Shown here: piece by piece, positions 34,601 to 44,388 of the stretch
Position numbering within the stretch: the stretch's first letter is position 1
Layout: the number at the start of each line of letters is the position of its first letter
From: Eunapius fragilis
Taxonomy: Eukaryota; Porifera; Demospongiae; Spongillida; Spongillidae
Direction: 5' to 3'
Assembly (NCBI GenBank): GCA_963681505.1
Contig: OY811987.1
Coordinates: 4,446,978 to 4,510,977 of the forward strand
Length of the DNA stretch: 64,000 bases
The notes under the pieces: model-generated
Database searches by the model: none
Seen by the model: the letters and a program-made list of their open reading frames with translations, nothing else
Told to the model about the DNA's origin: nothing
Translations under genes and position numbers: made by a program

Positions 34601-37600
34601 GCACATTTATTGGAAACTACTAAGTATGGGATTGTGGATTAGGTAAGCGTGGTTGTCATAAATGGTTAATGCTCAACGTTTCTTTTCGTTGGAAGTAGAA
34701 AGCAACAACCAGCCATCGATGAATCTTTGGCGGCCTCTGCTTCACAGGCACTGGCTCAAGAAGCTGACGTCCCTGATCATGAACCCGAAGCCGGCATACC
34801 TGATCCAGCAGCTGAACCACCCGTAGCCGGCGTACCTGATCCAGCAGCTGAACCACCCATAGCCGACGTACCTGATCCAGCAGCTGAACCACCATTCCCT
34901 TGGCCGCAGTTTTGCCAGCAGCACGAGCGCCCCCTGCCACCCTTTCCCATACAGCGCGTCGTGGAACCATTGACTTTTCTGACGTACCTTCCTTTCACAA
35001 CTTTACTTCACGCCCACCTTGCTACTTCTCTCCATGCCCCTTTTGCTACTCATCTTCAGGCCCTCTTCGCTACTTTTCTCCCGGCCTCCTCACTACTTTC
35101 CACCACCATTTTGTTCTTATCTCCACCCCCTTCACATGTCACGTTATCCCCTTCCACATGAATTACTTTCACCTCCCTCACATTCACATTCCCTTCCCTC
35201 ACATTCATACATGTCACATTCACACCCTCCCCACTTACACCGATCACACTCTCATTCATCCCCTCACTCATACATCCCCCTCACACTCTCATTCACACAT
35301 GTCACATTCACCCCCTCCCCACTCACACCAATCACGCTGTCCCCACTCACACCTATCACGTTCTTCCCACTCACATCGATCACATTCTCCCCACTCACAC
35401 CAATCATGTTCTCCCCACTCGCACTGATCACGCTCTCATTCATCCTCCTCACACTCTCATTCACACGTCACATTCACCCCCTCCCCACTCACAGCGATCA
35501 TGTTCTCCCCACTTGCACCGATCACGTTCTCCCCATTCACACCGATCACGCTCTCATTCATCCCCCTCACACTCGTACATCCCCCTCACACTCATTCACA
35601 CATGTCACATTCACCCCTCCCCCTCACACCGATCACTTTCTCCTCCCTCACACAAGGATACATGTGTTCTGATATTGCCAACTGTACCAGAACCTTATTG
35701 GCCACGTGGACCACCAATCTATTTGTCAGGGTTGGGTCCAACACCCTATTGGACTTCTGGTCCAGCAACCCATTGGCCTGTCGGACATCCCAAAATCTGG
35801 GACAGACTGCATTAAATGTTGTTTTTTGTTTATTTCTTGCCATTTCCAGATAATATTAAGTGCAGATTCAAAGGTGCATCTTGTAATTTTAATATTTGTC
35901 TGAATGTTGCTTCCATTGACAAGGAGGGCGTTCAGGCAAGCATCAAGTTCTTAGAAGAGCTATGAACGGCACAAATAGATCTCACAATGTTCACTTAGAC
36001 TTTCAATACACAGTCATAACAGAATATGTAACATTTAGCAAGAACCAGCTTCAACACTAGAACACATAAAACTGGTACCCACAAATAATGCTGCTCTAGA
36101 AAATTCCAACATATACAAACAGGGTTCGTACAAACCTTGAAAACCCTTGAAAACCCTGGAATTTCGGCATACCATTATCAAGGCCTTGATATTTGGTAGT
36201 ATCCTTGAAATTACCATCGAAGTCCTTGAAAACACACTGCTTTGAATTCAGTGTGCACTTCCTTATAGGGCACGCTTGAAGCCTTGTAAGTGCAGTAGCA
36301 CTATTATTGGACGGTTCCTGCGTATCCACCCATTTTGCGTACTTGCTACGCCCTTGCTCAATCATCGTTGCTGTTGCCTTATAGTTTGAATTTGTTCATT
36401 GTCTTCTCTGATGCTTGGCACGCACTGCGTTAATTCGTTCTGCTCAATCATTGTTGCTGTTGTCATAGTTTGAATTCGTTCATTGTCGTCTGTTTGCTTG
36501 GCACGCGTTGCGTTAACTCGTTCTGCTCAATCATCGTTACCAGCAAGACTCTCTGCTGGACCCATCATACATGGTCAGCATTGTCGTGCTGTACTTCATA
36601 TCCGGCTTCCCCAATTTGCAGTGGTTTCCATGATGCAGCTGTGTTCATCTGACAGTCCAGCTCTACACTCTTCCCATTCCATTTCATTTGCCATCAACCT
36701 CCTCCCCATCTTTTGTACAACAAAAGTACATTCCTCTGATCCTGCCTTCCATAAACCACTGCTACCTAATCATCAGTCTGGATCCTTTTTTACACCACTG
36801 CAACCTCTTCTTGACCTGATTTCTTTTTGCTCCAGGATTGAAGATGTTCTTCCATAGCCGGCACATCTGCGTTGCCTTGGTCAGTTTCAGCTTATCGGTT
36901 TCAAACAGATGCTGCCTAATTTGATCACTGTAGATTCCTCTTATCAATACATATAGCATGAGGTTATCTTTCTACATTCCAAACGTTTAGCCCTTCCTTC
37001 TAGCTGGAAATACCTGTCTCGTAAAGCATATCTGTACTTACTAGATTTTTGTTCTCAACCTATGCATTTTATTGACGTGCATTGCCCTACCATTATGCAG
37101 TACCATGGCCATTTGCCTTCATGAACAATGTAAATTATTTCTTAAAGCAGTTCCATTCCACTCAACTACGTCATCAGGCACTAAGTATTTCTCCATCCCA
37201 CGTCTGACACCAAGTTTTTAGTACCTGTACCAACTGTTCAAATCCATGGCAATCCATCAACTTACATGTAGATGATTACAGTAAAGAATGCCTGCTGCTG
37301 TGATACACACATGATTATATCCTAAACATCCCCTGAACAAGGGGGTAGGGTGTGTGAGGGATGCTGTGGGAGGAGGGGTGTGGGGAGGAGAGTACCTGTG
37401 AGGTGCGTTCATTTACAGCTCTCTTTCATTCTCAATCCAAGAACTATGAGAGTGGCAGCATGTTGACTGGAGAGCTTAAGAAGGAGCTGGTTTCTGTTCT
37501 CCAGAAGCTTGTGGGTGATCATCAAGAGAGAAGGAAGGCTGTCACAGATGAGGTGGTGTTCCAGTATATGGCTTCTAGACCTTTGAACTTCAAGCAGTAG
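13618..37600 (+). CDS. WARS1: Cytosolic tryptophanyl-tRNA synthetase, 9 exons
   Basis: Exons: 13618-13729, 14375-14483, 14653-14772, 18193-18375, 23305-23405, 23536-23651, 27454-27627, 28384-28524 and 37442-37600. All junctions are GT-AG and all phases agree, giving 404 residues. The enzyme charges tRNA-Trp with tryptophan using ATP. Landmarks: IDYDKLI (exon 1), [13 protein letters not shown] (exon 2), [14 protein letters not shown] with the class I HIGH-like motif HLGH (exon 3), [13 protein letters not shown] and FSDLDYM (exon 4), [13 protein letters not shown] (exon 5), CLIPCAIDQ (exon 6), [10 protein letters not shown] and KMSAS, the KMSKS-like loop (exon 7), [12 protein letters not shown] (exon 8), and [10 protein letters not shown] to the TAG stop (exon 9). 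The N-terminal WHEP domain of vertebrate WARS1 is absent; a 5' exon could have been missed, but the start context suits a short form. Introns 3, 4, 6 and 8 are swollen by repeats. Confidence 0.94.
13998..14270. repeat. CACACCACCA-type minisatellite, WARS intron 1
   Basis: Degenerate CA/CCA tandem sequence including a unit of about 60 bp repeated twice: GCTCCACACACACCACCACT followed by TTACACACACCACCA. No coding signal. Confidence 0.75.
14867..15565. repeat. Large CACACA/TGCACACAC array, WARS intron 3
   Basis: About 700 bp of imperfect CA-rich tandem sequence built from CACACACATGCACACAC-like words. It is open in several frames on both strands (long His/Thr or Cys/Val peptides), but these are compositional artefacts. 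Confidence 0.95.
15566..18192. other. Rest of WARS intron 3
   Basis: No gene seen. Poly-G at about 16209-16227. Three short direct repeats with CACCTAG(C/G)G and TTACATCATAC at about 16905-17035. A pyrimidine-rich repeat of CCCCTTTGAAGGG-like words at about 17457-17645. A poly-C tract at about 18088-18115 lies about 80 bases before the exon 4 acceptor. Confidence 0.55.
18376..20884. other. WARS intron 4, left part
   Basis: No gene seen. A GC-richer block at about 19560-19920 contains two diverged copies of an approximately 90-bp unit (CCCTGGGTTAGC.../CCCTAGGTTGCC..., each followed by GTGAATGGGG- or GCGAATGGGG-like words) and may be an old repeat. The remainder is AT-rich. Confidence 0.4.
20885..22415. 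repeat. 29-bp minisatellite, about 50 copies, WARS intron 4
   Basis: The consensus contains GTATAGGAGCCACACTACA followed by TGTAGGGAGA, with period 29. Common variants are GTGAGA, GCAAGA and GATCC in place of GAGCC; some copies lack about 12 bases after TACATG. At about 22335 the orientation flips: the last three units read as the reverse complement (TGTAGTGTGGCT). Higher-order blocks recur, for example the TACATGAGTATAGG short unit. Confidence 0.96.
22416..23304. other. WARS intron 4, right part
   Basis: No gene seen. The segment at about 23050-23110 (ACTTTTATAAGCATGAAA, then TCAATCTATGA) recurs at about 41090-41190, where extra sequence separates the two halves. Confidence 0.4.
23652..25620. 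other. WARS intron 6, left part
   Basis: AT-rich DNA without a recognisable gene or clear repeat structure, apart from short ACATGTAC words. Confidence 0.4.
25630..26575. repeat. Dispersed repeat, copy 1, split by a MITE
   Basis: The parts at 25630-25885 and 26398-26575 align in order with copy 2 at about 28805-29260. Shared words include ATGGGGTCATTCCAT, GACCTAATATG, ATGAATAATTAATT, GATGCTCTCTTA and GTGAAAGGGTTAAA-like sequence. Copy 1 is interrupted by the element at 25886-26397. The nature of the repeat is unknown; no coding capacity seen. Confidence 0.75.
25886..26397. mobile_element. TA-flanked MITE (mariner-like)
   Basis: The ends are CTGTAAGCGTCATAATTTAA and its near complement ending GACGCTTGCGG, each continuing into GGAATGTCACAATT. 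TA lies on both sides. Copy 2 of the host repeat shows the uninterrupted site (AATATGTTTTT) with a single TA, so the 512-bp insertion and TA duplication are directly visible. It encodes no transposase. Confidence 0.85.
26576..27453. other. WARS intron 6, right part with a TTCCCCAGGGGTAA repeat
   Basis: The word TTCCCCAGGGGTAATG occurs at about 26715 and 27107, with an inverted copy at about 27085 that forms a palindrome with the 27107 copy. A longer match (TGTCTATCTGC, then CAAGCATCACGTT and CCAGGGGTAA) recurs at about 58992-59030. It is probably the end of another MITE family. No gene seen. Confidence 0.45.
27744..28070. mobile_element. Foldback MITE, mariner-like TIRs, WARS intron 7
   Basis: A near-palindrome of about 327 bp centred at about 27908 on CACCACCCAGCTGGGTGGTG. 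The right end reads inward as CAGGGTGATTAAAAAGT, the left as CATGTGGTGATTGAAAAGT, with TA on both sides. CAGGGTGATTMAAAAGT-type ends are common among Tc1/mariner-derived MITEs. No coding capacity. Confidence 0.75.
28805..29260. repeat. Dispersed repeat, copy 2 (uninterrupted)
   Basis: Second copy of the repeat at 25630-26575, same orientation, without the 512-bp MITE. It ends near a poly-A run (about 29206-29219). Confidence 0.75.
29318..29473 (-). repeat. Ngaro split repeat B2
   Basis: About 155 bp, nearly identical to B1 at 29661-29813. It is followed by a GAAA microsatellite (about 29512-29548) that separates it from A2. Confidence 0.88.
29536..29660 (-). repeat. Ngaro split repeat A2
   Basis: About 125 bp, near-identical to A1 at 34377-34497. 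Differences include CGCGG versus CGTGG, and an extra TAT before the TTAACCTTCAT end. Confidence 0.88.
29661..29813 (-). repeat. Ngaro split repeat B1
   Basis: Abuts A2 and matches B2. It carries two small differences in the TAG trinucleotide run and a few substitutions. Confidence 0.88.
29962..30917 (-). pseudogene. Ngaro tyrosine recombinase, frameshifted
   Basis: Two overlapping frames. The N-terminal core-binding part (30917-30642) has [19 protein letters not shown]. The catalytic part (30702-29962) has [12 protein letters not shown] (first catalytic Arg), then [14 protein letters not shown] (the HxxR box) and [13 protein letters not shown], whose Tyr is the likely nucleophile. This enzyme would integrate a circular DNA intermediate, in contrast to DDE integrases. 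The frame changes around 30650-30700, so the copy is not intact. The recombinase start overlaps the end of the RNase H frame, as is usual in this group. Confidence 0.85.
30878..32440 (-). pseudogene. Ngaro reverse transcriptase-RNase H, internal stop
   Basis: The main frame (32293-30878) carries [20 protein letters not shown] at the start of the [21 protein letters not shown], the catalytic YLDDFIVFG, then RNase H ([41 protein letters not shown]). The same frame continues upstream through [14 protein letters not shown], a TAA stop at 32396-32398, and EGFRVGFD, which belongs to the conserved DIRS RT N-terminus. The stop therefore truncates an otherwise good reading frame. Confidence 0.85.
32704..33694 (-). 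pseudogene. Ngaro Gag-like protein, two in-frame stops
   Basis: One frame runs through [19 protein letters not shown], a TAG near 33392, [14 protein letters not shown], a Cys-rich motif ([16 protein letters not shown]), a second Cys cluster ([18 protein letters not shown]), a TGA near 32810, and [15 protein letters not shown]. Paired zinc-finger-like Cys/His clusters of this type are characteristic of DIRS/Ngaro Gag C-termini and probably bind the element's RNA. Upstream, a start-like segment (ATG at about 34367, [21 protein letters not shown]) is separated by repeats and frameshifts. Confidence 0.75.
33785..34100 (-). repeat. 60-bp tandem repeat in the Ngaro gag region
   Basis: Six copies at an exact 60-bp period. 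Each contains a CCGCCGGGGTATTGATTGAG-like word and a CTACTCGCCGGAGTAGCGTT-like word. Sixty bases is 20 codons, so the expansion preserves frame; the minus strand reads as a [18 protein letters not shown] peptide repeat. It probably lengthened the Gag N-terminal linker. Confidence 0.88.
34377..34497 (-). repeat. Ngaro split repeat A1 (5' end)
   Basis: Left-hand (5') repeat of the element on the minus strand. It ends just upstream of the putative gag start ATG at about 34367. Confidence 0.88.
34727..34930 (+). repeat. 36-bp coding-like minisatellite
   Basis: Three or more copies of a 36-bp unit (CCTGATCCAGCAGCTGAACC...) encode a 12-residue [12 protein letters not shown] repeat on the plus strand. 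The frame stays open from about 34690 to 35161 but turns into low-complexity sequence; an acceptor-like TAG precedes it at about 34699. It might be an exon of another gene or element. I do not recognise it. Confidence 0.5.
35170..35640. repeat. CTCACA-rich minisatellite, WARS intron 8
   Basis: Units of about 24 bp (CTCCCCACTCACACCGATCA, then CGTT) alternate with CTCATTCA(T/C)CCCCCTCACA and ACATGTCACATTCACCCC words. There is no coding evidence; the Ser/His/Pro-rich frames are artefacts. Confidence 0.85.
35641..37441. other. Right end of WARS intron 8
   Basis: No gene seen. At about 36120-36240 a repeat rich in CCTTGAAAACCCTTGAAAACC and GTCCTTGAAA words resembles a MITE end family seen in other invertebrates. 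At about 36363-36540 a unit of about 95 bp (TTGTTCATTGTC, then GCTTGGCACGC and TCTGCTCAATCAT) is duplicated in tandem. Confidence 0.5.
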
Positions 37601-38628
37601 ATTAAAGATGGGTTATGGATGAAATCATTGAACTTGTAAATTTCAAATGTAATATATCAATTTGCTAAAGGTTGTATATTTTTAACAGGAATCAGTCATG
37701 TGTAGTGTGTTGTCTGTTTTGCTCACACACAGGAGCCTCCTATGCATTTTTCCTCCTGTAATGTCTAGTCATATTACTAAAAGGCCAGTCATACACATGT
37801 AGGCTAAATCACATATATGAATTCCTAAATCACATGAAACTTTTCGCACACGCACATGTACATAATTAGCTCTTGGTGAAGGGCAATATTATTTCAGTGA
37901 TTTACTTGTACTCAGTTCAGATTATCTTTAAAAAGAATTTTAGCAGACATTACTTTCCCACATTTGGTTTATATTTGATTTGACTCAGTTAATTAGTGCT
38001 GTTATTTCATGTGCATTAATTAATCCTAGAGTGGATTAATGATACATTGATCATGATCAGGTGTACTTAAATAAGCAATATTAGCCCACGGATCGCTTGT
38101 GATATTGCAATAGTGGCTTTGTATTTCAGAGCCAGAGGAGTCAAACTTTCATCGCCTCTTAACTCTGGTTCAAAAAGACCTTGTCAAACGTGTACCTATG
38201 CGTGGAAAAGAATGTTACGCGCTCTAATGATACGAGAAGGGAAGTGGTATGCATGGACCATTCACACTCGCAAACCCGCCGTGCTGATACCTGCAGCTTG
38301 CATGCGCCATAGCAGTTACGTTGTGAATCCGCTCAATCCAAGCTTGTTTCTCACGCAGCAGGAGAAAAGGATAACGATGATAAAGAACGGCCCAAATTAA
38401 AGTGCAGGGAGCTTGGACGGGAGTGCATTTCCCTGGTTGTGAGACGTAGGTTAGGGAGAAAATTAAAGACAATTGATACATTCAGCAGTAGCTAGGCTCA
38501 GCCTCCGTAGTGACGAAGGAGGTTTACTGTATAGACTAAGTATTACGTTGATGAGGGAAATGCTCGGGCTATCCTTGCAAGATCCAGGTGGCTTGTTACG
38601 TACCTTATGCTCATGTCTGTATATAGTA
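37601..38628. other. Downstream flank of WARS
   Basis: 3' UTR and intergenic DNA; no second gene seen. A short frame at 38113-38400 gives no recognisable match. Confidence 0.4.
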
Positions 38629-39630
38629 CCGTAGAATACCGGATTTAACGACCCCTTACGTGAGACCCTAAAAAAAATGGCATGTCTTTGAAACGAGCGT
38701 ATCTCCAAAACCCTTCACGTCACCCTTGTCAAAAAGGTATGTGGTGGCGTGAAGGGATACAAAGGTACGTGGTAACGTGAAGGGTTTTGGAGAGAAGTAA
38801 ATAAAAACATTCTCTCTGAGAAAGTTGGTGGGATATAGGTTTTGCAGGCAAATAGTATACTGGTGTAAAAAGCAAGGAAACAAGTTTTATCAGAAGGGAA
38901 AATGTAATAGTCCTATATTTAGCACACTTCGGCTAAGGCATATGCTGTTTCTGTGCTAAATATAGGACTATTACATTTTCCCTTCTGATAAAACTTGTTT
39001 CCTTGCTTTTTACACCAGTATACTATTTGCCTATATCCCACTAACTTTCTGAGAGAGAATGTTTTCATTTACTTGTTTCCTTAATTTTTTTAACACCCAA
39101 ATCACTGTTGCATCGCAGGTTTCCCCCCTTTCATTTAACTGATTTAATTCAATCCAGACGTATTGTGAAAATTTTCTAGGTACTTTTGCTTAATTAGACT
39201 TGATAAGATCGTATATAGGCTTTTAGGCTTTTGTGTGTCCTCCAGCAAATTCTAAAGCTATTGGTGCAATATTCATTGCTTAAAGTGTTCCTGTCCCGAG
39301 TTATGAGTTCTCAAGAAGAAGCAGACGACCCGCCCATTATTTTTGGAAGGGGAACGAGACAGCAGTATTTTTCGTTCTCAACAACCACGCGGTTCTACGA
39401 CTTGAAACAAAAACAAAACTACTCAGTTTTGACTTCTAGATCGATTGCCGCAACAAGTGAGACGATCCGATCGTCGGGAGCGAAGCTACGGGAGGGTCGC
39501 GGGATTTTAATTAAATTCATAGTCGGGGTCAAAACCTCTCTGGCGAGACTTCCGGTACGCTCGTTTCAAAGACGTGCCATTTTTATTTTAGGGTCTCACG
39601 TAAGGGGTCGTTAAATATGGTATTCTACGG
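38629..39630. mobile_element. 1-kb TIR element (CCGTAGAATACC ends), host of a nested MITE
   Basis: Ends CCGTAGAATACC and GGTATTCTACGG are inverted, and the homology runs about 75 bases inward through TTAACGACCCCTTACGTGAG and TTTGAAACGAGCGTA. The superfamily is unclear and no convincing target-site duplication is visible. The only sizeable internal frame (39231-39614) overlaps the right TIR and is not recognisable, so this is probably a non-autonomous element. Confidence 0.75.
38796..39073. mobile_element. Foldback MITE nested in the 1-kb TIR element
   Basis: A near-perfect palindrome of about 278 bp with arms AGTAAATAAAAACATTCTCT and complement. Inner arms contain GTGTAAAAAGCAAGGAAACA and AATAGTCCTATATTTAGCAC. 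It is the same family as 60395-60677. Confidence 0.85.
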
Positions 39631-41490
39631 TGTTCATAGGTAAGAACTATACGTTTATTTTATGCGGAACGTCAAAAAACTGCCTCAGCGGGAAAAAAAA
39701 AAAACTGCAGGTACGTATCGATGGCAAGAAAGCGAGTGCGATTTCTATTTGTTTGTATTCTAAGTATACTCACGCGGGCGTGGACGGTCCTGAAATATTG
39801 AAATGGTTATCGACCCGCAGCCTAAGACCTCTGGAATGCAAGGCTGCATGTACATGAAAACACCACCTTTATGCGATGGGATAAGACGATACCAATAAAA
39901 TGTCATCACTGTACTGTGTCGTGTCTGAATTGTCGATCACGTATCTCTACAACGTTTTCCGGTGGAGCAGCAGCGCTTCGAAGACACCGACCAATTTTGA
40001 CCCTCGTCTGCAAAAAATAAGTTTTTCACGAAGTGGAACAAACAACAGCCAAAAGGCGAACATGAAGGTGAGGCAGTCACGATTTACTGCCAGTTTTTAG
40101 TACTGCCAAATAGCCCCCCCCCCCCTTTTTTTTTGGTTGCGATATAGACCGGGTTGGAAAGTAATTCTGTGGTTTTATTGACCAGTTGCCTAGCTGACAT
40201 AAGGACAAAGTCTAGGTTCTGTGGATAGGATGAAGTGGCACATATCAGAAGCATATTTAAAGTTGACTATGGTTACAGTTACAAGGCCAAAGCTTTGCTA
40301 TTTACTCATGATCCAGGGCTGTTGCCAGACCTTTGAAAGGGGGGGGGGGGGGGTCGGATAATCAGATATGCATGACCCTATTCTAAATGCATATTTTGTG
40401 TCATAGCTGCAGCTCGCTTCCTTTGTCTTCCCATCTCTTTCTTTTTCCCAGGCATTATGACTAGTAAAAGCGCTCAAGGAATTAACTCAGTTGACTGTAG
40501 CCGTGAATTAAATTGCTCAGATTTATTATAAACTATGCACCTAGGGCTAGGGATACAATGTTGATAAATTACCAAATAGGAGCATAGCGGATCTTGGGTG
40601 ACCTTTATTATGGGGAGGGGGGTTGTTCGACCCCATCAACCTCCCCTGGCTACGGCCCTGTGATCAATGGCAGCAGCTTTTTGTAGGTGAAGACACAAAC
40701 TGATTGCTTCGTTTACATCCCTGTCACAGTTTTTCAGTGATAAGCATGCAAGCATGACAATGAATGTGTGATTGTGTGTATCTGTGTGTATAGGTTTGCA
40801 TTTGCAAATGCAGCCAGCATGTTATGAAGGTGTGTAAGTGGCTGGTATTGTGGTGTATGTGCACTTTCCGCATAGCAGTGATGTAATTCATCCAATTGTA
40901 TGAAGGACTTATCTACTATGTAAGTAGGGTGTGTGATCGGCCTCGTACCGCTTAAAAAAAATTTTAAACAGGTTTTTGCACACTTTGTTGTCTTCATAAA
41001 TGCCAAGGCCAGATCTAGCTATAGAAGAATTTACTAACATTCATGGTGCGGTATGAGTGGTGATACTGCGGTTTGAATATAACCTCTGGAAAATACTTTT
41101 ATAAGCATGAAACCAATGATTTTAGCTTGCTTACTTAAGCAAGCATCACGTGTAACGTAAGTAAAGTCGTACTGGTCAATCTATGATTAATGGAGGAGTT
41201 GGCGTATAAATAGAGCTTTGAATCCAAAAATTTTAACTGGCCGAAAAATGGCTATCTTGAATTTAAATTGGTGGTTCTGGAGACTTGGCAACAGCAAACA
41301 GGAGTCATCTCTGAATGCCGTATCATGCAATAACACCATTTGCGCTGCGCAGCCTGAAGTTAATATTAATATTACCATCAAATACACCACATTATTAATG
41401 GAACACTTTGTCACTGCTTCACTTTGTACCCGTTTATGTTTATACAGCATCTCAATTATCATATACAAAAATGATTAAATGTAAACCCAC
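39631..41490. other. Intergenic DNA
   Basis: It holds poly-C (about 40113-40124) and poly-G (about 40338-40352) tracts; the latter lies in CAGGGCTGTTGCCAGACCTT context, reminiscent of the G-rich MITEs. The segment at about 41090-41190 is the second copy of the repeat noted at 23050. No gene recognised. Confidence 0.45.
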
Positions 41491-41499
41491 TCTGTGGTC

Positions 41500-42027
41500 A
41501 GGACAAATGTGATGACTGTTGCACAATGGGTTCATTGTTATTAGAAGTGCAAGAACTAATTTCATGGCTTTGGTTATGCATGGTACTCACATCCTCATTG
41601 CCAGGGCTGGGTGTTGATATCTTCACATCTGATGTACGCAGTAGGAGAGCAGTTAGTATCATTGTTGTTGGGAAAGCTTTCATTTGTGGATACAAATTCA
41701 TAGGTGAAGGCTGCCCAGTGATTATAAATGATAGATGAAAGTACTAAGAGCATATACATATACAGTTTCCCCACTCCATAATAGCATGCTTATTGTGAAC
41801 TGCTTATTGTTAATTTGCACGACTGGTGATAACCGGGTTACACATACCTTCACAAAGTCCACTTTGCTTATCATTATCCTTTGACACCTCCTCACCACTT
41901 TTTAAAATGAGGATTAAATATTATATCATAAAAGAAAATGTAAATATGCTACCTTCAGCAGAGAGGTCAATAACAGCTTTGGAATACACCTCCTGCCTCT
42001 TTTCACCATCTGGATGGTTACAGTCTT
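41500..42027 (-). CDS. Putative exons of an unrecognised gene
   Basis: Three minus-strand segments have splice-like borders and a coding look: 42027-41953 (DCNHPDGEKRQEVYSKAVID, donor GTAGCA), 41897-41848 (SGEEVSKDNDKQSGLCE or an alternative frame, donor GTATGT) and about 41738-41500 (FTYEFVSTNES or ISTPSPGNEDVSTMHNQ in different frames). Phases between the first two do not agree cleanly, so the model is incomplete. It abuts the Gypsy remnant at 42070, which may have removed the 5' part. Family unknown. Confidence 0.3.
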
Positions 42028-42518
42028 CTAATGCATAAAATACTGTATGTAACATATACCATGCTGGCCACAGACGATGGAGGAGGCTGTAGCAGCGACC
42101 TTGGTGATGGAATCGTACTCCACACAATGTGTAAAAGAAAAGGAGAAAAAAGTGTCGTTTGTAGAAGAAGCAACGGAGCATGAAGTGTGTATGGTCCGCT
42201 CTCAACAGAATGTCATCCCGCTTTTGGAAGCCATCGTCTCAAGATTGGAGAAATTGGAGAGCGCAGATGATGCCAGGGAGCACGGGCATGTAAAGGGGAG
42301 CAGCAGTTTCTTGTGAGGCAAAAGGTAGGGCAAGGGGTGCGCCTCTAAGGGTGGGAAGCCTCAGGGAAACTAGCTACCCTCGGCACCGAGGACCAGGTGC
42401 ATGAGGTAGAGTTAAAAAGGTCCTACGAAATACAGATAGTGGTTAAAGTTAATTAGCAGTTAACCCATCATTGTCTTACTATGTCACAACACATGTATAA
42501 GGTGTTCCTTTATGTTTA

Positions 42519-42794
42519 ATGCTGGACACAGGGGCAGCTGTAAGTCTTCTCAGGAAAGATAAGTGGCAATTGTTAAGTGAAGCAGACAAGTACAAGCTTG
42601 AACAATGGACAGGAAGCCAGTTGGTCGGTGTCGAGGGGAGTCCAGTTCCTGTGTATGGGGCTACCTGTGTGAAGGTTCAGATGGGGGATCTCTGTGTCAA
42701 TATTGACTTTCTTGTAGTGGACAATCTAAAGGTGGAGTCGCTGATTGGGATAGATTTTCTGAAGAAGCATGGCTGTGTAGTTAACTTGGAATAG
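42519..42794 (+). pseudogene. Gypsy retropepsin fragment
   Basis: An aspartic protease with the LDTGAAVSLL active-site loop near its start, PVYGATCVKVQMGD and LIGIDFLKKHGCVV, matching the retropepsin flap and C-terminal segments. It ends in a stop at 42792-42794 where an intact polyprotein would continue. Confidence 0.8.
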
Positions 42795-44388
42795 GGAGTG
42801 CTCCAGTTGAAGGGAATCAGTATACCCCTTCAGAACACAAGAAGCAGCTACAAAGACAGAATGGCACCTGCATCATTGAGCCTTGTGGAAACCGTGACCA
42901 TTCCACCTTGCAAAACAAATCAAACAGGTGGGTATTTGACCATTGGCGGAAATAAAAAGTTATGCACAATTTTGAATTATTTTAGCCTGAATGGTGAGCA
43001 GGTTGTTTTGAAGGGAAAAATTCCTGTAGTACTAGCTGAAAACGTGTTGACTCAGAATTTAGCATTTGCCCCTCGATCCTGGGACATGCAGCAACGACAG
43101 TGGTCATTTTTTACGAGAGCATTTATAGGAGAAGATGTGTTCCACTCATAATTGTACAGAACAAGAAAAACTAAACAACTACACTGTTCTTTATAAGCAG
43201 GACAGAAGGCTCTGGATTAGGGTGTGTAACCTTTTTTATAAATCAAAATCGATTATTTCGACTATGAAAAAAAAGTCCAATCGATTTTTCAGGTTTATAG
43301 CAACTTGCAAATCGGTTAGTAGAAACTATAAATCGATTTTGGCGATTAATGCACTATTAATTTGCCAACGATTACCTACGTTTTTCCAGGTTTGTCCTTT
43401 TTTTTTTTTTTTAATAATGGCACGATAAATCACAGTTTTTCAATTCTAATATTAGTTATTATAGCCAGTTTTATTGCTCATCAGTTGCTTATGGCAACTT
43501 TAAATCATTAAAACATAGTATCCACAGGGACTAGGAACGATGTGCATGCAATATTACGCCAAACTCATGATTCAATGGCGGCGGATTGTGACCCGCTGAG
43601 ATAAATATGACAATGAATAGTTTGTCCATCCTGCAGCTTGCGCTCTTTTCTTGTACAAAATGCCTTAAACACGTGCATGTATCATACCCATCCGCCACAA
43701 TTGGCAGTTATAATCCATTATTCGCCCTCATTATACAATTCAATAAATACTGAGCAGTGCCAGCTAGACACCTCATGGTGGAACACCGCTCCACGCATAT
43801 GACAAAGCCGCGCCAATCGAGACATGTACGATATTTAGAACGTCATGCCGAACGTCTGGAAACAAGCCAGTGTACCGTGCAAAACAGTACATAGAGCGTT
43901 TGATTAATGCACATGTACAATACGTGCGAACATATATATTTAAATAGCCGTGCCCAGGGCCCCAACGTGTATATAAAGTTGTGAAAGTGTTCAGTAATGT
44001 GTTATACTTGATCCAACTCAGGGACTCCACTCGCAAGACAGTTGTTGTTCATTTTGACAGGTTGAAGCCGTGTGCACGGGGAGGTACATACGAACAAGGG
44101 ACAACCGCACCACGTGATGCAGCTGTTTTTTCTGAGGCTGATGAATCAGATGTATCCGATGCTGAGGAATCTGAAGATGACAACTTGGTGATTGCTCCTC
44201 AAGAGGGTAATCTCGAGCCAGAGCGCCAGGAGGAGCAACATGAAGTGGAGCCTCAGGATGATCAGCAGGAACAGCCGCCAGTGGAGCCATTGCCACTTCT
44301 CCGAAAGTCGAAAAGACTGAGGAGTCGGCCGCACAGATTTGGAACGAACATTTTTGACTATGGACAGATTCACTAGGAGGGGGGATAG

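Noticed and set aside
35019..35853. A 217-codon frame rich in Ser, His and Pro
   Set aside because: It follows the CTCACA minisatellite, and the alternative frames are equally open.
39231..39614. 127-codon frame in the 1-kb TIR element as a transposase
   Set aside because: It overlaps the TIR and shows no catalytic motif or recognisable domain.
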